Part shown: piece after piece, positions 11,644-23,589 of the stretch
Position numbering within the stretch: the first letter of the stretch is position 1
Layout: every line of letters starts with the position of its first letter
DNA from: Cylicocyclus nassatus
Taxonomy: Eukaryota; Nematoda; Chromadorea; Rhabditida; Strongylidae
Direction of reading: 5' to 3'
NCBI GenBank assembly: GCA_958299035.1
Contig: CATQJL010000316.1
Coordinates: 11,440,347-11,504,346 of the forward strand
DNA: 64,000 bases
Position numbers and translations under genes: made by a program
The notes under the pieces: model-generated
The model's input: only the letters and a program-made list of their open reading frames with translations
The model's database searches: none
Told to the model about the DNA's origin: nothing

Positions 11644-12729
11644 CTAGCTGGCTTACCCGGCTCCGCCGTATCCGGACCAAACTTGGCACACATACACTTC
11701 GGGCCCCGGCGGGTGTCACAGTCCACTTTTCGTTATCGATCGATGTCGATTTTACCGATTTTTATCGATTTTTTTGCAGAGTTCACCTACAGGGCTAGGA
11801 GTTGGCACAGGGGGGGAAGTGAGCATGGGGATTCCGAATACAATATTAGTTTTCAGAATCATCGATTACTTTTATTGATTTTATCGATTTTTTTGCAAAG
11901 TTTGACATGCGAGGCTGGGATTTTGCACAGGGGGGTAATCGAGCATGCTGATTACGAACACAATATTAGTTTTCAGGATCGTCCATTACTTTTATCGATT
12001 TTATCGATTTTTTGAAAATTTGAGCTAGGGGGCTGGAATTTGGCACAGGGGCGTAATCGAGCATGCTGATCACCCCCATTGGGGATGATCAGCATGCTCG
12101 ATTACCCCCCTGTGCCAACTCCCAGCCCCCTAGCTCAAGCTTTGCAAAAAAATCGATAAAATCGATAAAAGTAATCGATAATCCCGAAAACCAATATTGT
12201 ATTCGGAATCCCCATGCTCGATTACCCCCCTGTGCCAACTCCCAGCCCCCTAGCTCAAACTTTGCAAAAAAATCGATAAAATCGATAAAAGTAATCGATA
12301 ATCCCGAAAACCAATATTGTATTCGGAATCCCCATGCTCGATTACCCCCCTGTGCCAACTCCCAGCCCCGTAGCTCAAACTTTGCAAAAAAATCGATAAA
12401 ATCGATAAAAGTAATCGATAATCCTGAAAAACAATATTGTATTCGGAATCCCCATGCTCGATTACCCCCCTGTGCAAACTCCCAGCCCCGTAGGTGAACT
12501 CAGCAAAAAAATCGATAAAAATCGATAAAATCGATATCGATCGATGACGAAAAGTAGCCTATGACACCCGCCGGGGCCCGTAGTGTATGTGTGCCAAGTT
12601 TGGTCCGGATCGGTTCAGAAATGGAATTTTCTATTCGGAACATACGTACACACAGACAGACAGACAGACAGACAGACATACAGACAGACATACAGACAGA
12701 CAAACAGACATTCAGCTTTATATATAAGA
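11644..12729 (-). mobile_element. Helitron-like element with internal inverted duplication
   Basis: Read on the minus strand, the element begins TCTTATATATAAAGC at 12729 and ends CTAG at 11644, with A and T neighbours as in other copies. Its 12076-12729 part runs in the expected orientation and carries the CAGA/CATA tract. The 11669-12075 part is inverted, so the body reads toward a central palindrome (GCATGCTGATC...GATCAGCATGC at about 12062-12100). Confidence 0.6.
12101..12480 (-). repeat. 120-bp minisatellite, three near-identical units
   Basis: Units start at about 12101, 12221 and 12341 with an exact 120-bp period; a partial fourth follows. Each contains CTCGATTACCCCCCTGTGCC, AACTCCCAGCCCC and ATCGATAAAATCGATAAAAG. 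Only a few positions differ among units, so amplification or homogenisation is recent. The same unit type, mostly as one or two copies, is found in other members of the Helitron-like family. Confidence 0.9.
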
Positions 12730-12730
12730 T

Positions 12731-13452
12731 AGAAGTTACTACAGAACTTTTCGGTTACACATAAAAAAATAATGCACGAACGTGTTGAACGGATGTCAGA
12801 GCGTGCATACGCTCGTGCGTACACGGTCGTCAACATGTTAAGCTGAAAGCATGCGTGTTTCTGTAAGGGAATTTCTACGCAAAGAGTGAATGAAGACGCA
12901 TGCTTGCAGAGGAAGAGTTTGCCAGTAGTCCTAGACTGTCTTTTCTAGCTTTCCTCTTCCTTTCAAAAATGGAGCGCAAAGTGATCACATAAAACCACCT
13001 AATGCTGCAACTAGATAAAAATTTTCACATGTGAATTCATAGGAGAGCTGGAAAGAAAAAATTTTTTTATTAGAATTTACAGGAGAGCTGGAAAGAAAGA
13101 GACGATCTACAACGATTTTACATGCTTCAAGCTTTTGAATAATGTTTGAGACATAAAGCTTTCCTGAATTAAAATGTCTTTGTTTGATGACCTTTCAAAA
13201 CCAAAGCATTGAAAAATTCTCAAACCATAGTTGCGATAGGGGGAGTGATGGATCTTACCCCCTTCACTTTGAGGCCAAACTCCCGATGACCACCTTCACC
13301 TTGGCTGAGATTGTTGTTCTCTGAGAATATGATAAAAATCGTTATTGAAAGGTTTTGCAGGCTAAGTACCTCAAACAACAAGTACACTCATAAATTTACA
13401 AAAGAAACGGTATTTACGTTTATTCATATTATTTATTTATCCTCGTAGCATT
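12731..13452. other. No gene seen
   Basis: AT-rich, with a short direct repeat of AGGAGAGCTGGAAAGAAA near 13041 and 13080. No coding or RNA gene recognised. Confidence 0.3.
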
Positions 13453-13454
13453 TA

Positions 13455-14265
13455 TTAGGTTGAACACTAAGTTTTGCAACTTGTTTCATAACTTCACTCT
13501 CACTCAACATGGCGCCCTCAAACTTTGGCATTATGTAGAATACAATGTGATCTACAAGTGAGCACAAATTGTCTAAATTTTGAACGCGAAATAGAAAAGC
13601 TTCAGGCATTTTTTGAAAACTACTGAAATTTGAGAATTTTTGGGGTTTCAAGCCAACATGAAGCCTTTAGCAGCCTAGACCATGCGCAGTAATCCGGGTT
13701 CGTCTACAGATTATTGCTGGAGGTTGACTCCTTTGGTCTTGTAAGAAAGAAACAAAATTCAGGGGCATGTCGAGATTTGGCGTCCTCATAAAGTCGAACA
13801 AGTCGATGTACGCAAGAGCTGCTGGGGACGACCGTCAAGGACCAAAGAGTCCGAAGCTCAAATTCCGCCGATTTCACATAGTAAGGTTATTTGAACTGCC
13901 GAAATGCGAATATCATATTCATTTGTTGAATAAACGCCTTTTTCCTTGTTCAGGGTGAGACCCCATAACGTACACCTACAGTAATCCTACAGAAAAGCCC
14001 TTGTCACGCAATTTCACTATTGTTTTCGTGATCAGCATGTCGGATAATTCTCTATGCCAAGTTTCAGCCAAATCCGTCAAACTTTGAATTTTTCCCCTTC
14101 ACACCATGCACCTACCGTAACCCTCACTGCGACGTCAGAATTTGGTAGGACAGCAGCTGCGCTTGTAGCTTACGTAATAACCAACACAGTGGCAAAATTT
14201 GAGTGCGCCATGTTGAGTAAGAGGGAAGTTATGAAACCAGTTGCAAAACTTAGTGTTCAACCTAA
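13455..14265 (-). mobile_element. 810-bp mariner family, copy 1
   Basis: TIRs start TTAGGTTGAACACTAAG; TA at 13453-13454 and 14266-14267. Same family as 28406-29211 and 62868-63678, but inverted relative to them. No transposase is encoded. Confidence 0.9.
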
Positions 14266-14484
14266 TATTTGGAGAGCAGAAAGTGAGGACAAAAAAGCAG
14301 TTGGTTTTTGGAGTACATAAAATCCCTCATATCTCGCGGCACAGAAGACCTAGAAAAAAGCCGACGGTCTACTCCGATTCTCCATGATCTCAGCTTTCGA
14401 ATGGTGTAAAGCACGTTAGGGTTTTTTGCTTCCCGGCTCTAAAAAGCATAAAAGATATAAAACCATAAAAGCCAACACATTGTA

Positions 14485-15342
14485 AAGGATATTCGTTGAC
14501 GACAGCCCCGTTTCGTGCATTTACACCACTGCGGGCGTGCCTTTTTGAAGCCTTTCCAGCTTTACAGTATGCTGCAGCTCGCGGGATGTTCGCAACTCAC
14601 AGCATGCCCGTCCTTTAACCTCTTTTTGCTGTTTGAGCATTTCACATCGTTTTTTTCCCTTAATTTTCATTTTAGGCAATTACACATTCTCATACATGCA
14701 AGACCATTGCTCCGGAAAGAATCGGAAGGAATAATAAGTTTTCTTCGAAGTTGCAATGGCGGAATCGTGGCTATGATTGGGAGTGATGTTTTCTTCAGTG
14801 TTTCATAATGATTTGCCTTTTTTTCTTGAAAAAGACTGCTGAAGTGGGTGTTTCAGCACTCCTACATCAAGGACACAGTAGGTGTGCTAAAATAAACATT
14901 TAACTGCTCTCATTTGAGGAGAGGCACGATAGCCATCACTACTCACCGCTCATGAAGAAAGCACACCCCTCCACTTAAGTATGCAGACGATAGTTTACGA
15001 TTCTGAAGAAGTTTATATGGTATGTAAAAAGGAGAACGAACAAAAACTGTGCGAAAACTTCTCTCCTGCTTTTTCAGTACCCATCAAAGCAGAATTTGTA
15101 GGGTATTCGACCTAGAGAAATTCAAAGAAGAGGGGAACGACTGACTGCCGAGTAACTGCCTGAATTAAAGATCAAAAAAGAAGAAAAAGATGAGAAATGC
15201 AAAAGAGCTTAAAGGACAGGGGCGCTGCGAGCTGCGAATTCCCTGCGCGCGATAGCGTACTGTAAAGCTGGAAAGGCTCCAAGAAGGCACGCCCGCGGTG
15301 GTGTAAATGCACGAAACGGGGCTGTCGTCAACGAATATCCTT
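14485..15342. mobile_element. Foldback element with ~400-bp arms
   Basis: The left arm from AAGGATATTCGTTGACGACA (14485) is complementary to the right arm ending at 15342 over most of the element. TA flanks at 14483-14484 and 15343-15344. The right TA is shared with or adjacent to the next mariner element. No coding capacity. Confidence 0.8.
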
Positions 15343-15344
15343 TA

Positions 15345-15950
15345 TAGCTCGTCCCGAAAGTTCTTGCGCACGATATTCAAAAATTCATAACTTCTGATTT
15401 TTCCAACCGATTTGACTGCTTCTATTTTTGTATGAAATAGTATATCATGTTTATTATAATGACATCTTATCTGCTTACTAATGCTAATCTGTTGCATAGA
15501 TAGGAGCGATAGAAGAAAATTAGTCAAAATTTAAGTTTTCTGTGTGGGGTCATGAAAAATCGAAGACTTGCAACAAAAATCGGAGCTGTCAGTATTGTAG
15601 GTTCTTTCACCAGCTTTTTCTAATAGTGCAAAGTTTGCGCTGATTGAGGGTCTCTATGAAAAGTTATAATTTTCGAGCAAGCAATACAAAGGAGCAAATT
15701 TGGTTTATTTTAGCATTTTTCAGGAATCACAACTTTCCATAGAAACGCTGGTCTCCGAATTCAAATTTTGACCATTTTTATTCTATCGCTCCTGTCTATG
15801 CAACAGATGACCATTACTAAGCACTGAGATGTCATTATAAAGAGCATGACTTACGCTTTCACATAAAAGTAAAAGCAGCCAAATCGGTTGGAAAAATCAG
15901 AAGTTATGAATTTTTGAAAATCGTGCGCAAAAACTTTCGGGGCGACCTAA
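15345..15950. mobile_element. Non-autonomous mariner-type element (606 bp)
   Basis: Right terminus in reverse complement reads TTAGGTCGCCCCGAAAG; the left is TAGCTCGTCCCGAAAG. About 90 bp of inverted repeat follow, including ATTCATAACTTCTGATTTTT. TA at 15343-15344 and 15951-15952. It abuts the foldback at 14485-15342. Confidence 0.8.
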
Positions 15951-15952
15951 TA

Positions 15953-16400
15953 AGAGCGAGGCGGAGCAAGTTAGTAGTAAAAAATGCGCTGTGGATTGAC
16001 ATCGTTATCAAGGCACTAACGAGAACGTGAGCGAACGCATCTATTTGAGTGTGCTTATCGTTGTTATGTGTTTATGGTTTTTTTGGTAAAAAATGCGCTT
16101 TTGATTGACAGTTATGCCATCATTATTAGCACACACTCAAAAAAACTATGGGAAATTGGTGAATTTCACTTCACACAAAAACCTGCCCATTTCTGGAATC
16201 TATACTCTGTAAACCTAGTGCTGAAGAAGGTCACTTTCGTGAAAACGCTCTAGACTCACCTTACCTAATTTGTAGAGAATGGTTGATTTCAATGAATTAA
16301 AAACTTTAAGTCATTCAGAAGAATAACATGTTATTGAAATATCCCTCAATATTTTGGAAAGGTTAACAGTTTGAAGAGGAAACGGCAGGCAGAATACCTT
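15953..16400. other. No gene seen
   Basis: A short repeated string (GTAAAAAATGCGCT near 15977 and 16086) is followed in the second instance by sequence complementary to the intervening TTTGAGTGTGCT. Nothing coding is recognised. Confidence 0.3.
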
Positions 16401-16423
16401 ACAAAACCGCAGATGACTCACAT

Positions 16424-17536
16424 GTGTTCCAGTTCAACAGCGAGGCAGAAGGAGAATCTTACGCCGACGATATTGTTGTCGACATTGATACAGAGTTGAC
16501 AATTGAGCGAAACTTTCTGATTTCCTACATAAGGAATCCAAGCAGAATGCCTAGTTTCAATGAGGAAATGTCCAGGAAGTCCATTGCTGATATTCAGGTT
16601 GCTGAAGATTTTAAGGCTGCTAAATTCACAAACATGGATATGAACAAAAGGAAGGTGTTAGTACAGAGCATAGCTACTCTTAGTCTACTGGAGTGCAAAC
16701 CCAACTCTGTGCTTTGTGCTTTTGGAAGTTTTTCGCCTTGTGGCATTACGACCTACGATATGGAAAAAAAACCAACGCGCAGCATAGTATCTACTTTTTT
16801 CGGCTATTCCGCAGATGCTGTTGAAGAAGAAGTTGAGCAGCTTTCTCATCAGCTAACAAGACGTATGCCAGAGGAGGTGAAGCCAGAGTTCGATAAGGCC
16901 AAAAAGTATGCAATATTTCCTTCCCGTGTTGCAAAAGCATATGCGATCTGGCTCTTTCCCCATTACTTGCCGCAAAAATCTGATGGACTTACCAGCAAAG
17001 CTAGTTTCCATTCCGACAAGCACGGCAGAGGTGGAGAGAGGATTTTCTATCTACTCTGTTATCAGAACACAACGCAGAAGTCGTACAACGGTGGAGCATC
17101 TAAGCAATTACTTAAGATTTGTCAACCTTCTACTAAACTTATTGTCATCTAAAAACTTTATTTAAAGGATTGCTATAAGTGGTTCAGACAGGCTGTTACC
17201 GTATGATATGACTTTTTGAAATATCCTAAAAGATGGTATGAAGAAACTGGTCACATGCTGATTTTCCTGATGCTACCAGAGGGTCAGGAGAAAAACCACA
17301 AAAGCTTAGTAGAAGAAGAAAGTTTCAAATCCATTTTCTACTCAGAACGCTTTTGCACGCAATTCTACTTCTACTCCGATGACCTTTTGGAGGAAGAAGA
17401 AGATTTTTCAGGCAGCGAACTTGTTGTCTCTGACGTTAGGGATAGTGATATTGTTGATGATGATGTGCAGGAATTGAAGTTGTTCCTAACTTGTACATCT
17501 TTTGGGATAAACTTTATTGCTTTCGTTTTTTGTTGA
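16424..17536 (+). pseudogene. hAT-family transposase, C-terminal fragment, frameshifted
   Basis: The first frame (16424 to about 16940) carries an acidic-rich region and ends in a WLFPHYLP-like segment. The signature then continues in a second frame (16908-17165): LVSIPTSTAEVERGFS, then SVIRTQRRSRTTVEHLSNYL. This is the hATC dimerisation region that closes most hAT transposases. A third frame (17216-17536) gives an acidic tail (DDLLEEEEDFSGSE). The DDE catalytic core upstream is not recognisable, and at least two frame changes are needed, so the copy is dead. It is followed by a T-rich stretch and a poly-C run. It may be the kind of source that mobilised the hAT element at 53275-55697, but no shared termini were found here. 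Confidence 0.8.
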
Positions 17537-17559
17537 TGCAATGAAACAGGAGCACAGAT

Positions 17560-18227
17560 CTTCATGAAGTCAATTTTTTTTTATTTTTTAATTTGTTTCA
17601 AATTTTTTCAAATTTTTTTTCAATTTGTGCCTAAATAAGGTACAAATTAGAGCTCTTCATACCATACTTTTTTATCTTTTCTCTCTTCCTCCCCTCCCCC
17701 CCCCCCTAGACTCACATACCCCCTTCCACCTGGAAAGTCGGGAACAGAAGACCCCCTTCACCTGGGGAGAGCCCGGCTCCCCCTATCGCACCTATGCTCC
17801 AAACTACACCTCTGCAGCACTTATTCACCTTCTTTGCTGTTACCCAAATCCCGCTCGGCATGTAAGCTATGTAAGCTTATGTCAGCAGAGATTTCAAGGC
17901 TCATTTACCTCTTTCACCTTTCTAGTTCGTAGATAGCTGGAAACCTTTATTTGGAGCGGAAACTGCTCCTCTTTCGCACCTATGTTCCCAAGGCAAATGT
18001 TGTGGAACCCTTGCCCATAGCTTGTAATCGGCCTAAATTACTGAGAAAACCCAAATATGCCCCCTAAATCAATCTCAAATTAGCTCTCAATACAGAGAAT
18101 CCATTTGAAGTTAGTACTGTGGTGAAGAGGAAACGCTACTAGATGTGATACAATTTATTAATCCCAATAAAGCAACAATCGCAAGCTCTAGGGGCGACAG
18201 TAAAGCAGTCGAGCAAAAGAAATGAAC
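17560..18227. other. No gene seen; homopolymer runs
   Basis: T-rich tract after 17574 and a C-run near 17693-17706. No gene or mobile element recognised. Confidence 0.3.
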
Positions 18228-18229
18228 TA

Positions 18230-18381
18230 TAGGCTGGACCATCCAGCATTACCTACGCGCCTGCGGCACTTGCGACGATGCGGGTGACACGTGCGAACTC
18301 TATTACGCGCGAGAGCACATCGCATGCAACCGTACGTTCTCGCAAGGCATACCAGCGACCGATGCTGGTCGGTACAGCCTA
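18230..18381. mobile_element. 152-bp MITE with TA-type flanks
   Basis: Inverted ends AGGCTGGACCATCCAGCAT and ATGCTGGTCGGTACAGCCT lie at 18231 and up to 18380 within TATA context. The interior is GC-rich (ACGCGCCTGCGG, CGTGCGAACTC). Small non-autonomous TIR element by inference. Confidence 0.6.
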
Positions 18382-18383
18382 TA

Positions 18384-19159
18384 ATCATACAACTAAGCGT
18401 TATAGGGTCAGAAAATGAGAACATATAGGCAGGCACACAAGATAAATGGGAGGCAAATTAGCAAAAAATGAGATGGAAAAAACACAAACAAAAAAACGTA
18501 TTAACAGAACTCCCTTGGCTGTGAGAAAAACATTCAAGAATTTGAACTAAGTAGCTAAAGTTGTTGATACCGATAATGAGATAAGAAAAAAGAAAATGTT
18601 TTCTATACAAGAAGTCGTTATTAATACAACGACTACAATATAGGAATGATTGGCTAGGCTCGGCACAGTGGCTTATAAGCAGGCTGGATATCGTTTTTGG
18701 GACGAAAAGCAAAAAAGGTGTCGTCTTTGTGGGTACGAAATTAGGTTTTTTTAGTCTACTTTTCGTTTTTTTAGTTAATTTGGATATTATTCCTAGTAAG
18801 GGTCAAAGGGGGCTTCGCAAAAATTTGCGAAAGTCAGGGTAACTTCGTTTTTTTTGCATTTTCGGAAAGAACCTCATGCCGAGCCTTGATAATTGGAAAA
18901 GACAAAAAAAGAAAACATAGAAAAGAGATGAGGCAAGGTTGTCATGAACAGCTCAAAAAAATGAGCAACGTTAACAAGTTAAGCTCGAGGCCGAGGAGCT
19001 TGAGGAAATCATGTTTCATACAGTGCAGAGCCATTCCTGTAACTGAATAGCGCGCGAGGTCAAGCTATGGCAATATAGCTCATTCATCAAGCCAGTCCGC
19101 ACGTCTCCAGGAATTGGCGCTCAGGCTTAGCCATTTTAGCAGTTTTTGTTATCAATACA
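18384..19159. other. No gene seen
   Basis: AT-rich sequence without recognised features. Confidence 0.3.
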
Positions 19160-19566
19160 TCTTATAGATAAAGCTGAATGTCTGTTTGTCTGTAAGTCTG
19201 TATGTATGTCTGTACGTATGTTCCGAATAGAAAATTCTATTTCTGAACCGATCCGGACCAAACTTGGCACACATACACTTCGGTGCTCGATTTTTTGCAA
19301 AGTTTGAGCTACGGGGCCAGGAGTTGGCACAGGGGTAATCGAGCATGCTGATAACGAGTACAATATTAGCTTTTAAAACTTTCGCTACTTTCATCGATTT
19401 TATAATTTTTTACAAAGTTCAAGCTACGGGGCCAGGAGTTGGCAGAGGGGAGGAGAAGTTGGTGAAATGGTGTAGACATGGGCACAGGGAAAGGTTGCAC
19501 AGGGACAGGGACGAGAAGTATCATAGTGTTTTGACAGAGCCGGGCGGAGCCGGGTAAGCCAGCTAG
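19160..19566 (+). mobile_element. Helitron-like element, compact intact copy (407 bp)
   Basis: This is the reference copy for the family: 5' A followed by TCTTATAGATAAAGCTGAAT, a TCTG/TATG tract, TTCCGAATAGAAAATTC, CCGATCCGGACCAAACTTGG, two minisatellite-type units, then GCGGAGCCGGGTAAGCCAG with terminal CTAG and a following T. TC...CTAG ends and the A/T target fit Helitrons. The 3' hairpin is weak (CGGC-GGA-GCCG in better copies). No protein is encoded. Confidence 0.6.
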
Positions 19567-20004
19567 TATTATATATAAAGCTAAGTGTTGGTAAATTGTT
19601 AGTTAGTGTGTTCTTTATAGAAAATTATGTGCGTGGACCGTTCGGCACCAAACTTTGCGTACATATATTTTCGATAGCGGTCCACCCGTAGGCTACTTTT
19701 CGCAGCGAAATTTCCACATCCTTTATTGATTTATCGAATTTGAAGAAAAATGGACTTTTATCAGTTGATATCAAACCAGCCAGCCAACCAACCAACTTCT
19801 AATTTTCGTGTAATCAATAGCGGTAGAACTCATTTCCATTCTACGATGAGGGAGGGCGATGAAAGCGATGTGGTTTAGGAGTTATACGCCCTGCGTCACA
19901 AAAGTAGAAGAAACCGAAACGCAGTTAAGTTTTTAGAGTTACTAAAATTGCTTTCTTTTGGGTCATGAAAATACGGTGCGAGCAAAGCCGGGGATGTTAG
20001 CTAG
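19567..20004 (+). mobile_element. Second Helitron-like subfamily, directly adjoining
   Basis: Starts with TATTATATATAAAGCTAAGT right after the previous copy and ends GCAAAGCCGGGGATGTTAG then CTAG. The body keeps the order of the first family (GGACCGTTCGGCACCAAAC, then CCACCCGTAGGC) with heavy divergence. A clear 5' TC is missing. Confidence 0.4.
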
Positions 20005-20256
20005 GCGCTGTATACACAGATGAATGTAGCAGGAATAGGAGCTGTTATTTGATAATATATAAGAAATCCAAAAAATTCAAAATAATTCATTAAAGCTTCC
20101 GAAGAAAGTGGTCATCAGAGTGTGAGGAGAATAGATTTGAGAAGAATACGAGAGGTACTTTTGAAAGCTGCGATGATCAAAGGCCGCTTTTGTAGGTACA
20201 GACGAGACTGTAGACTCAATAAAATTCAGATGTACCATAGAAAAGGACATATATTA

Positions 20257-21129
20257 GAGTGATCGGTAAAAAATGGGGCAGCTCAATTTTCATTACATTT
20301 TGAAATTTTTTGTTCTCACCAACAGCAAGCAAGCTGCAACTCAAACGTCGCTTACATAACCGACCTTCGCCTATTATTCTGACAACGCCTTACCGCTCCT
20401 CTTTCATGACCGTACGCATGGCGCCATGAAGAACTCAGACAGGGTTTTTGGAACCTCGCTCATTCTTGCGCTGCTATACCGTAAAGTCGTAAAGCAAATG
20501 ACATACCATTCGAAAGAGCTCTTCATGCTCCTTCAAACAATATATTGAACATACAGGATTTCTTTCTATTTCTGGATAAAGAAAGCGAAATACCTGAAAA
20601 ATCACTTTTGGCGCAATAAAAATTCAAAAAATCATGTTTTGCCTTATATTTTTCGAAGATAGATGAAATCTGAGTAATCTGCATATAGTTGGATAGAGCT
20701 TAAAAAGCCCCATCAGATGGTACCTAGAAAACATGCGTTCACCTGCAAAGAAATGAATAACGCGTATCTTTGTTCTCGAAGCTGCTAATGGCCATATCTC
20801 CTGACTTCAAGAGTTGAGGCCATCAAGCCGTCATGAGTTTAGTGACTGTCCCACCACCCACTCCAGCAGTGGTACTTTGGGTGGTCTCACATGTTTCACC
20901 GCGCAGATACTGCCCAAAGTTTATAATTTGTTAAAGTGACTAACTTTGCATTTCAGCCACTATAAAAATTATTAATGACGTATGTAAATGACCTTATATA
21001 GGTATTTTCTGAAAGAAAGTTTATACTAACATCTATCGAAATTGTGACTATCGAAATTGGGAAGTTTAACCACTTTTTTTGAGAAATCAACAGTTATTTT
21101 CTAGGTGCCCCATTTTTTATCGATCACCC
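20257..21129. mobile_element. Non-autonomous Tc1/mariner-type element (873 bp)
   Basis: TIRs: left GAGTGATCGGTAAAAAATGG, right in reverse complement GGGTGATCGATAAAAAATGG. TA at 20255-20256 and 21130-21131. The interior contains no transposase. A lone related end sits near 6149. Confidence 0.8.
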
Positions 21130-21131
21130 TA

Positions 21132-21850
21132 ATAGAAACGAGTACTTTAAAACTTGCTGCAACTCTACACCATGCCAAGAGTATGCGGAGATCCTTGATG
21201 TAGATGTCCGCGCTGAAATTATTTGTCCTTGCTCTCTCGTCTTTCAACTCCTCGGCTATGCGCTGCATTCCTATTTGAAGAAGTGTGAATTTTGAAAGTG
21301 AATAGGTTTGGTAATGTGAGCTAACATTTACCTCTATGAAACAGCTTTCCCACTACTCAAAGACATATTTATACCAATTTTTTGTTGCAAAACATAAGAA
21401 AATTTTGAACTTCTTTTTTCTCGTTAACGCTGCCCGAAAGGCTCCCTCATCCAAATTTGTGTATCACCGTTACTCCTCTATATGTTGCTCTAGCAACTTG
21501 TTTTCCTATTTGTCAAAATAGAGATTATTTGCCGTGAAGTAAGTTATCTGAGCTCAAAGGCAGTGTCCGTTTGAATTTGGGAGTCTTCAAAAGCTGACTG
21601 AGAGCCCTACCGATCCAAAGCTCCAGCTCATTTGGTCTTGAAAGAAAAAATTTCTATTACACTCTCGAATACATGCCGTGTTCTTTCTCGTGGAACAGAT
21701 CAGCACTATCGAGTTGCATTCGGCTGCTGGGAAAAAAATAGTTACGGAAAGGGTTAGATTTTAAACTTGAAATATTCTCTCTTCTTGATTATAGCCATAC
21801 CACACTGATTCTGCCGTGACAAGTATTGACTTCTGTAAGGAGTGGTTGAG
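21132..21850. other. No gene seen
   Basis: Only short open frames, no recognised domain, repeat or RNA. Confidence 0.3.
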
Positions 21851-21869
21851 CTCGTTGATGAGAAAACAA

Positions 21870-22644
21870 TCAAACAACAATCATGTATGCCTGTAGGTCT
21901 GACTGCCTGTGTCTGCACGCATGTTGCGTAGAAATTTCGATTTCGCAATCGATCTAGATCATACTTTGTAAACATACACCTCGGGTTGGTCGGGTGTTGC
22001 GAGCTACTTTTTATCGACTGATATAGATATATCAATTTTTCGCAAACTTTGAGCTCGGGCTGGGAAAGGAGTGAGTGGCTTGTTGATTGCAAAACAATTA
22101 ATTTTCGGAATTGTCGATTTCCTTCATCAATTTTACCGATTTTTAAAAAACCTTAAAGGCACCATCCACCCAGATTTTCGCCTCCACGTTTTTGTCGTTT
22201 CGGGGTCTTCTCATGTCCCTGATTCCGAATGTAAAGTCGAAAATGCTCGAAAACCCCGACAATTCTCGTTCCGAAGAACCCACAGGGCTTTCCGTAACGG
22301 TGATTGGATGGTCGCGCACGAATGGGCGGGCATGGATGGGGGTCCTCGTGCACCTTCGCTGTTTCGAAGCGATTTTCTCGCTTCTAAAGCGGTATTTTGT
22401 GCCACGACTTGGGCGTTGGATTGATAGGGGGCTCCACTATCATAAGCTGCCAAAAACTCGAACACCCTCAACTTAGGGTGGGGGGTGCCTTTAAGCTACG
22501 GGTCTGGAGTTGGCCACCAAAGTAAGCGAGCATGCTGTTTTCGAATACATAATGGGGAGGAAGGGATGAGTTGATACAAGGGCAAGAGATGTTTAGGAGT
22601 AGGAAATGGCGAAAGACGTCGCAGTATACTGATATGCCAGCTAG
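21870..22644 (+). mobile_element. Helitron-like copy split by a TTAA MITE
   Basis: Diverged TCTG/TCTGC tract (from ~21885), TTTCGCAATCGATCTAGATC, a minisatellite-type unit cut by the MITE at 22157-22490, then CTACGGGTCTGGAGTTGGCC and a 3' end GCCAGCTAG at 22644 followed by T. It forms part of the duplicated segment described at 22063-23745. Confidence 0.5.
22157..22490. mobile_element. TTAA-flanked MITE (334 bp)
   Basis: TTAA at 22153-22156 and 22491-22494 flank inverted ends AGGCACCATCCACCC and (reverse complement) AGGCACCCCCCACCC. TTAA duplication is typical of piggyBac and some Kolobok or Sola elements; the tip alone does not decide. It interrupts the minisatellite unit of a Helitron-like copy. 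Confidence 0.75.
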
Positions 22645-22992
22645 TATCCAGTGGTAGCTAGGACGTCTAGAAAATGTAGAACATCTATTGCCAGTACAAA
22701 GACAACTTTTTTCGGTCAGCCACTTTCAATGAAAATACTAAAACTTTGTACCCAACTGACTTCTAAGACTTACTGTGGAGCAGAATATCACGTTACAGTT
22801 ATGCAGCATTAAAAACGAAATAAAATTAAAGCAAAAATTGAACTCAAGTTTCTTGAAGACTTAAAAGAGTAGTCCATAATGAAATCACATGAATAACAAG
22901 ACAACCCAGCGAATTGAATGAATCTTCTGTCTTTAAAGAGTTATTTCACAATAATAAGAATTTTGATAACACTCAAAAATTGAACACCACTA

Positions 22993-23578
22993 CTCAGATA
23001 ATCGCCGGCTGCAGGCGGTCCGCAAACTCGCGCTTTTCTGCAAGCCTTCAGCAGAATTTTGGGGCGCGTCCACACCGCAAGCGGTACTTCCTTTGCTGTC
23101 GTATGTTCTGCCAGCGGGCATCAATACAGAATAATTTCTGCGAGCGCTCGGCAAATAATTTCTTTCAGCGAGCGCTGTCCAAACTTTCATCAAGCGCTCG
23201 GACTCTTTTTACACAGTTTCGGGCGTACGCCAAGCAAAGATGCGACTTTATGTGGCAGAGGTGTCATCGAGTTTAATTACTCAAATTTGGGGTACTTTCT
23301 CCAGGGGCAGAAGGTACCTATGGGCTGTGCAGTCCTTCACAAAGGACCGTGCGGCCCCCAACAAATTTGCATATTCTCACGGAAGATCCGCGAGAATGTG
23401 GCCAGTGCCCCGCAACTAATCTATGAAAAAACCGCAATTGTTCTCCGAGCATTGGTCTAAAATTTAGCAACATTCTTCCAAATATCTGCATGCGGACCGC
23501 AAGAAATCAGCAAACTAATTTTCCGGTGCCCGCCTGCCCATAATTCCCATGACCGCCTGCCCCCGGCGATTATCTGAG
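22993..23578. mobile_element. 586-bp MITE, CTCAGATAATCGCCGG family
   Basis: Inverted ends CTCAGATAATCGCCGG are exact at both sides; TA at 22991-22992 and 23579-23580. Subterminal blocks rich in GGCGGTC/GACCGCCTGCCC recur. Long spurious frames run through it because it is GC-richer than its surroundings. Relatives are at 24006-24325 and 47098-48122. Confidence 0.85.
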
Positions 23579-23589
23579 TATATGAATAA

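Noticed and set aside
12063..12497. 144-codon frame with perfect 40-residue repeats
   Set aside because: The 120-bp minisatellite is a multiple of three, so any open frame repeats; both strands are open.
12650..12720. CRISPR-like or regulatory short repeat (CAGA)n
   Set aside because: It is the tetranucleotide tract typical of the Helitron-like family, also at 10780, 19180 and 46890.
23059..23460. 133-codon open frame
   Set aside because: It lies in the GC-richer 586-bp MITE; overlapping frames on both strands are equally open and no domain is seen.
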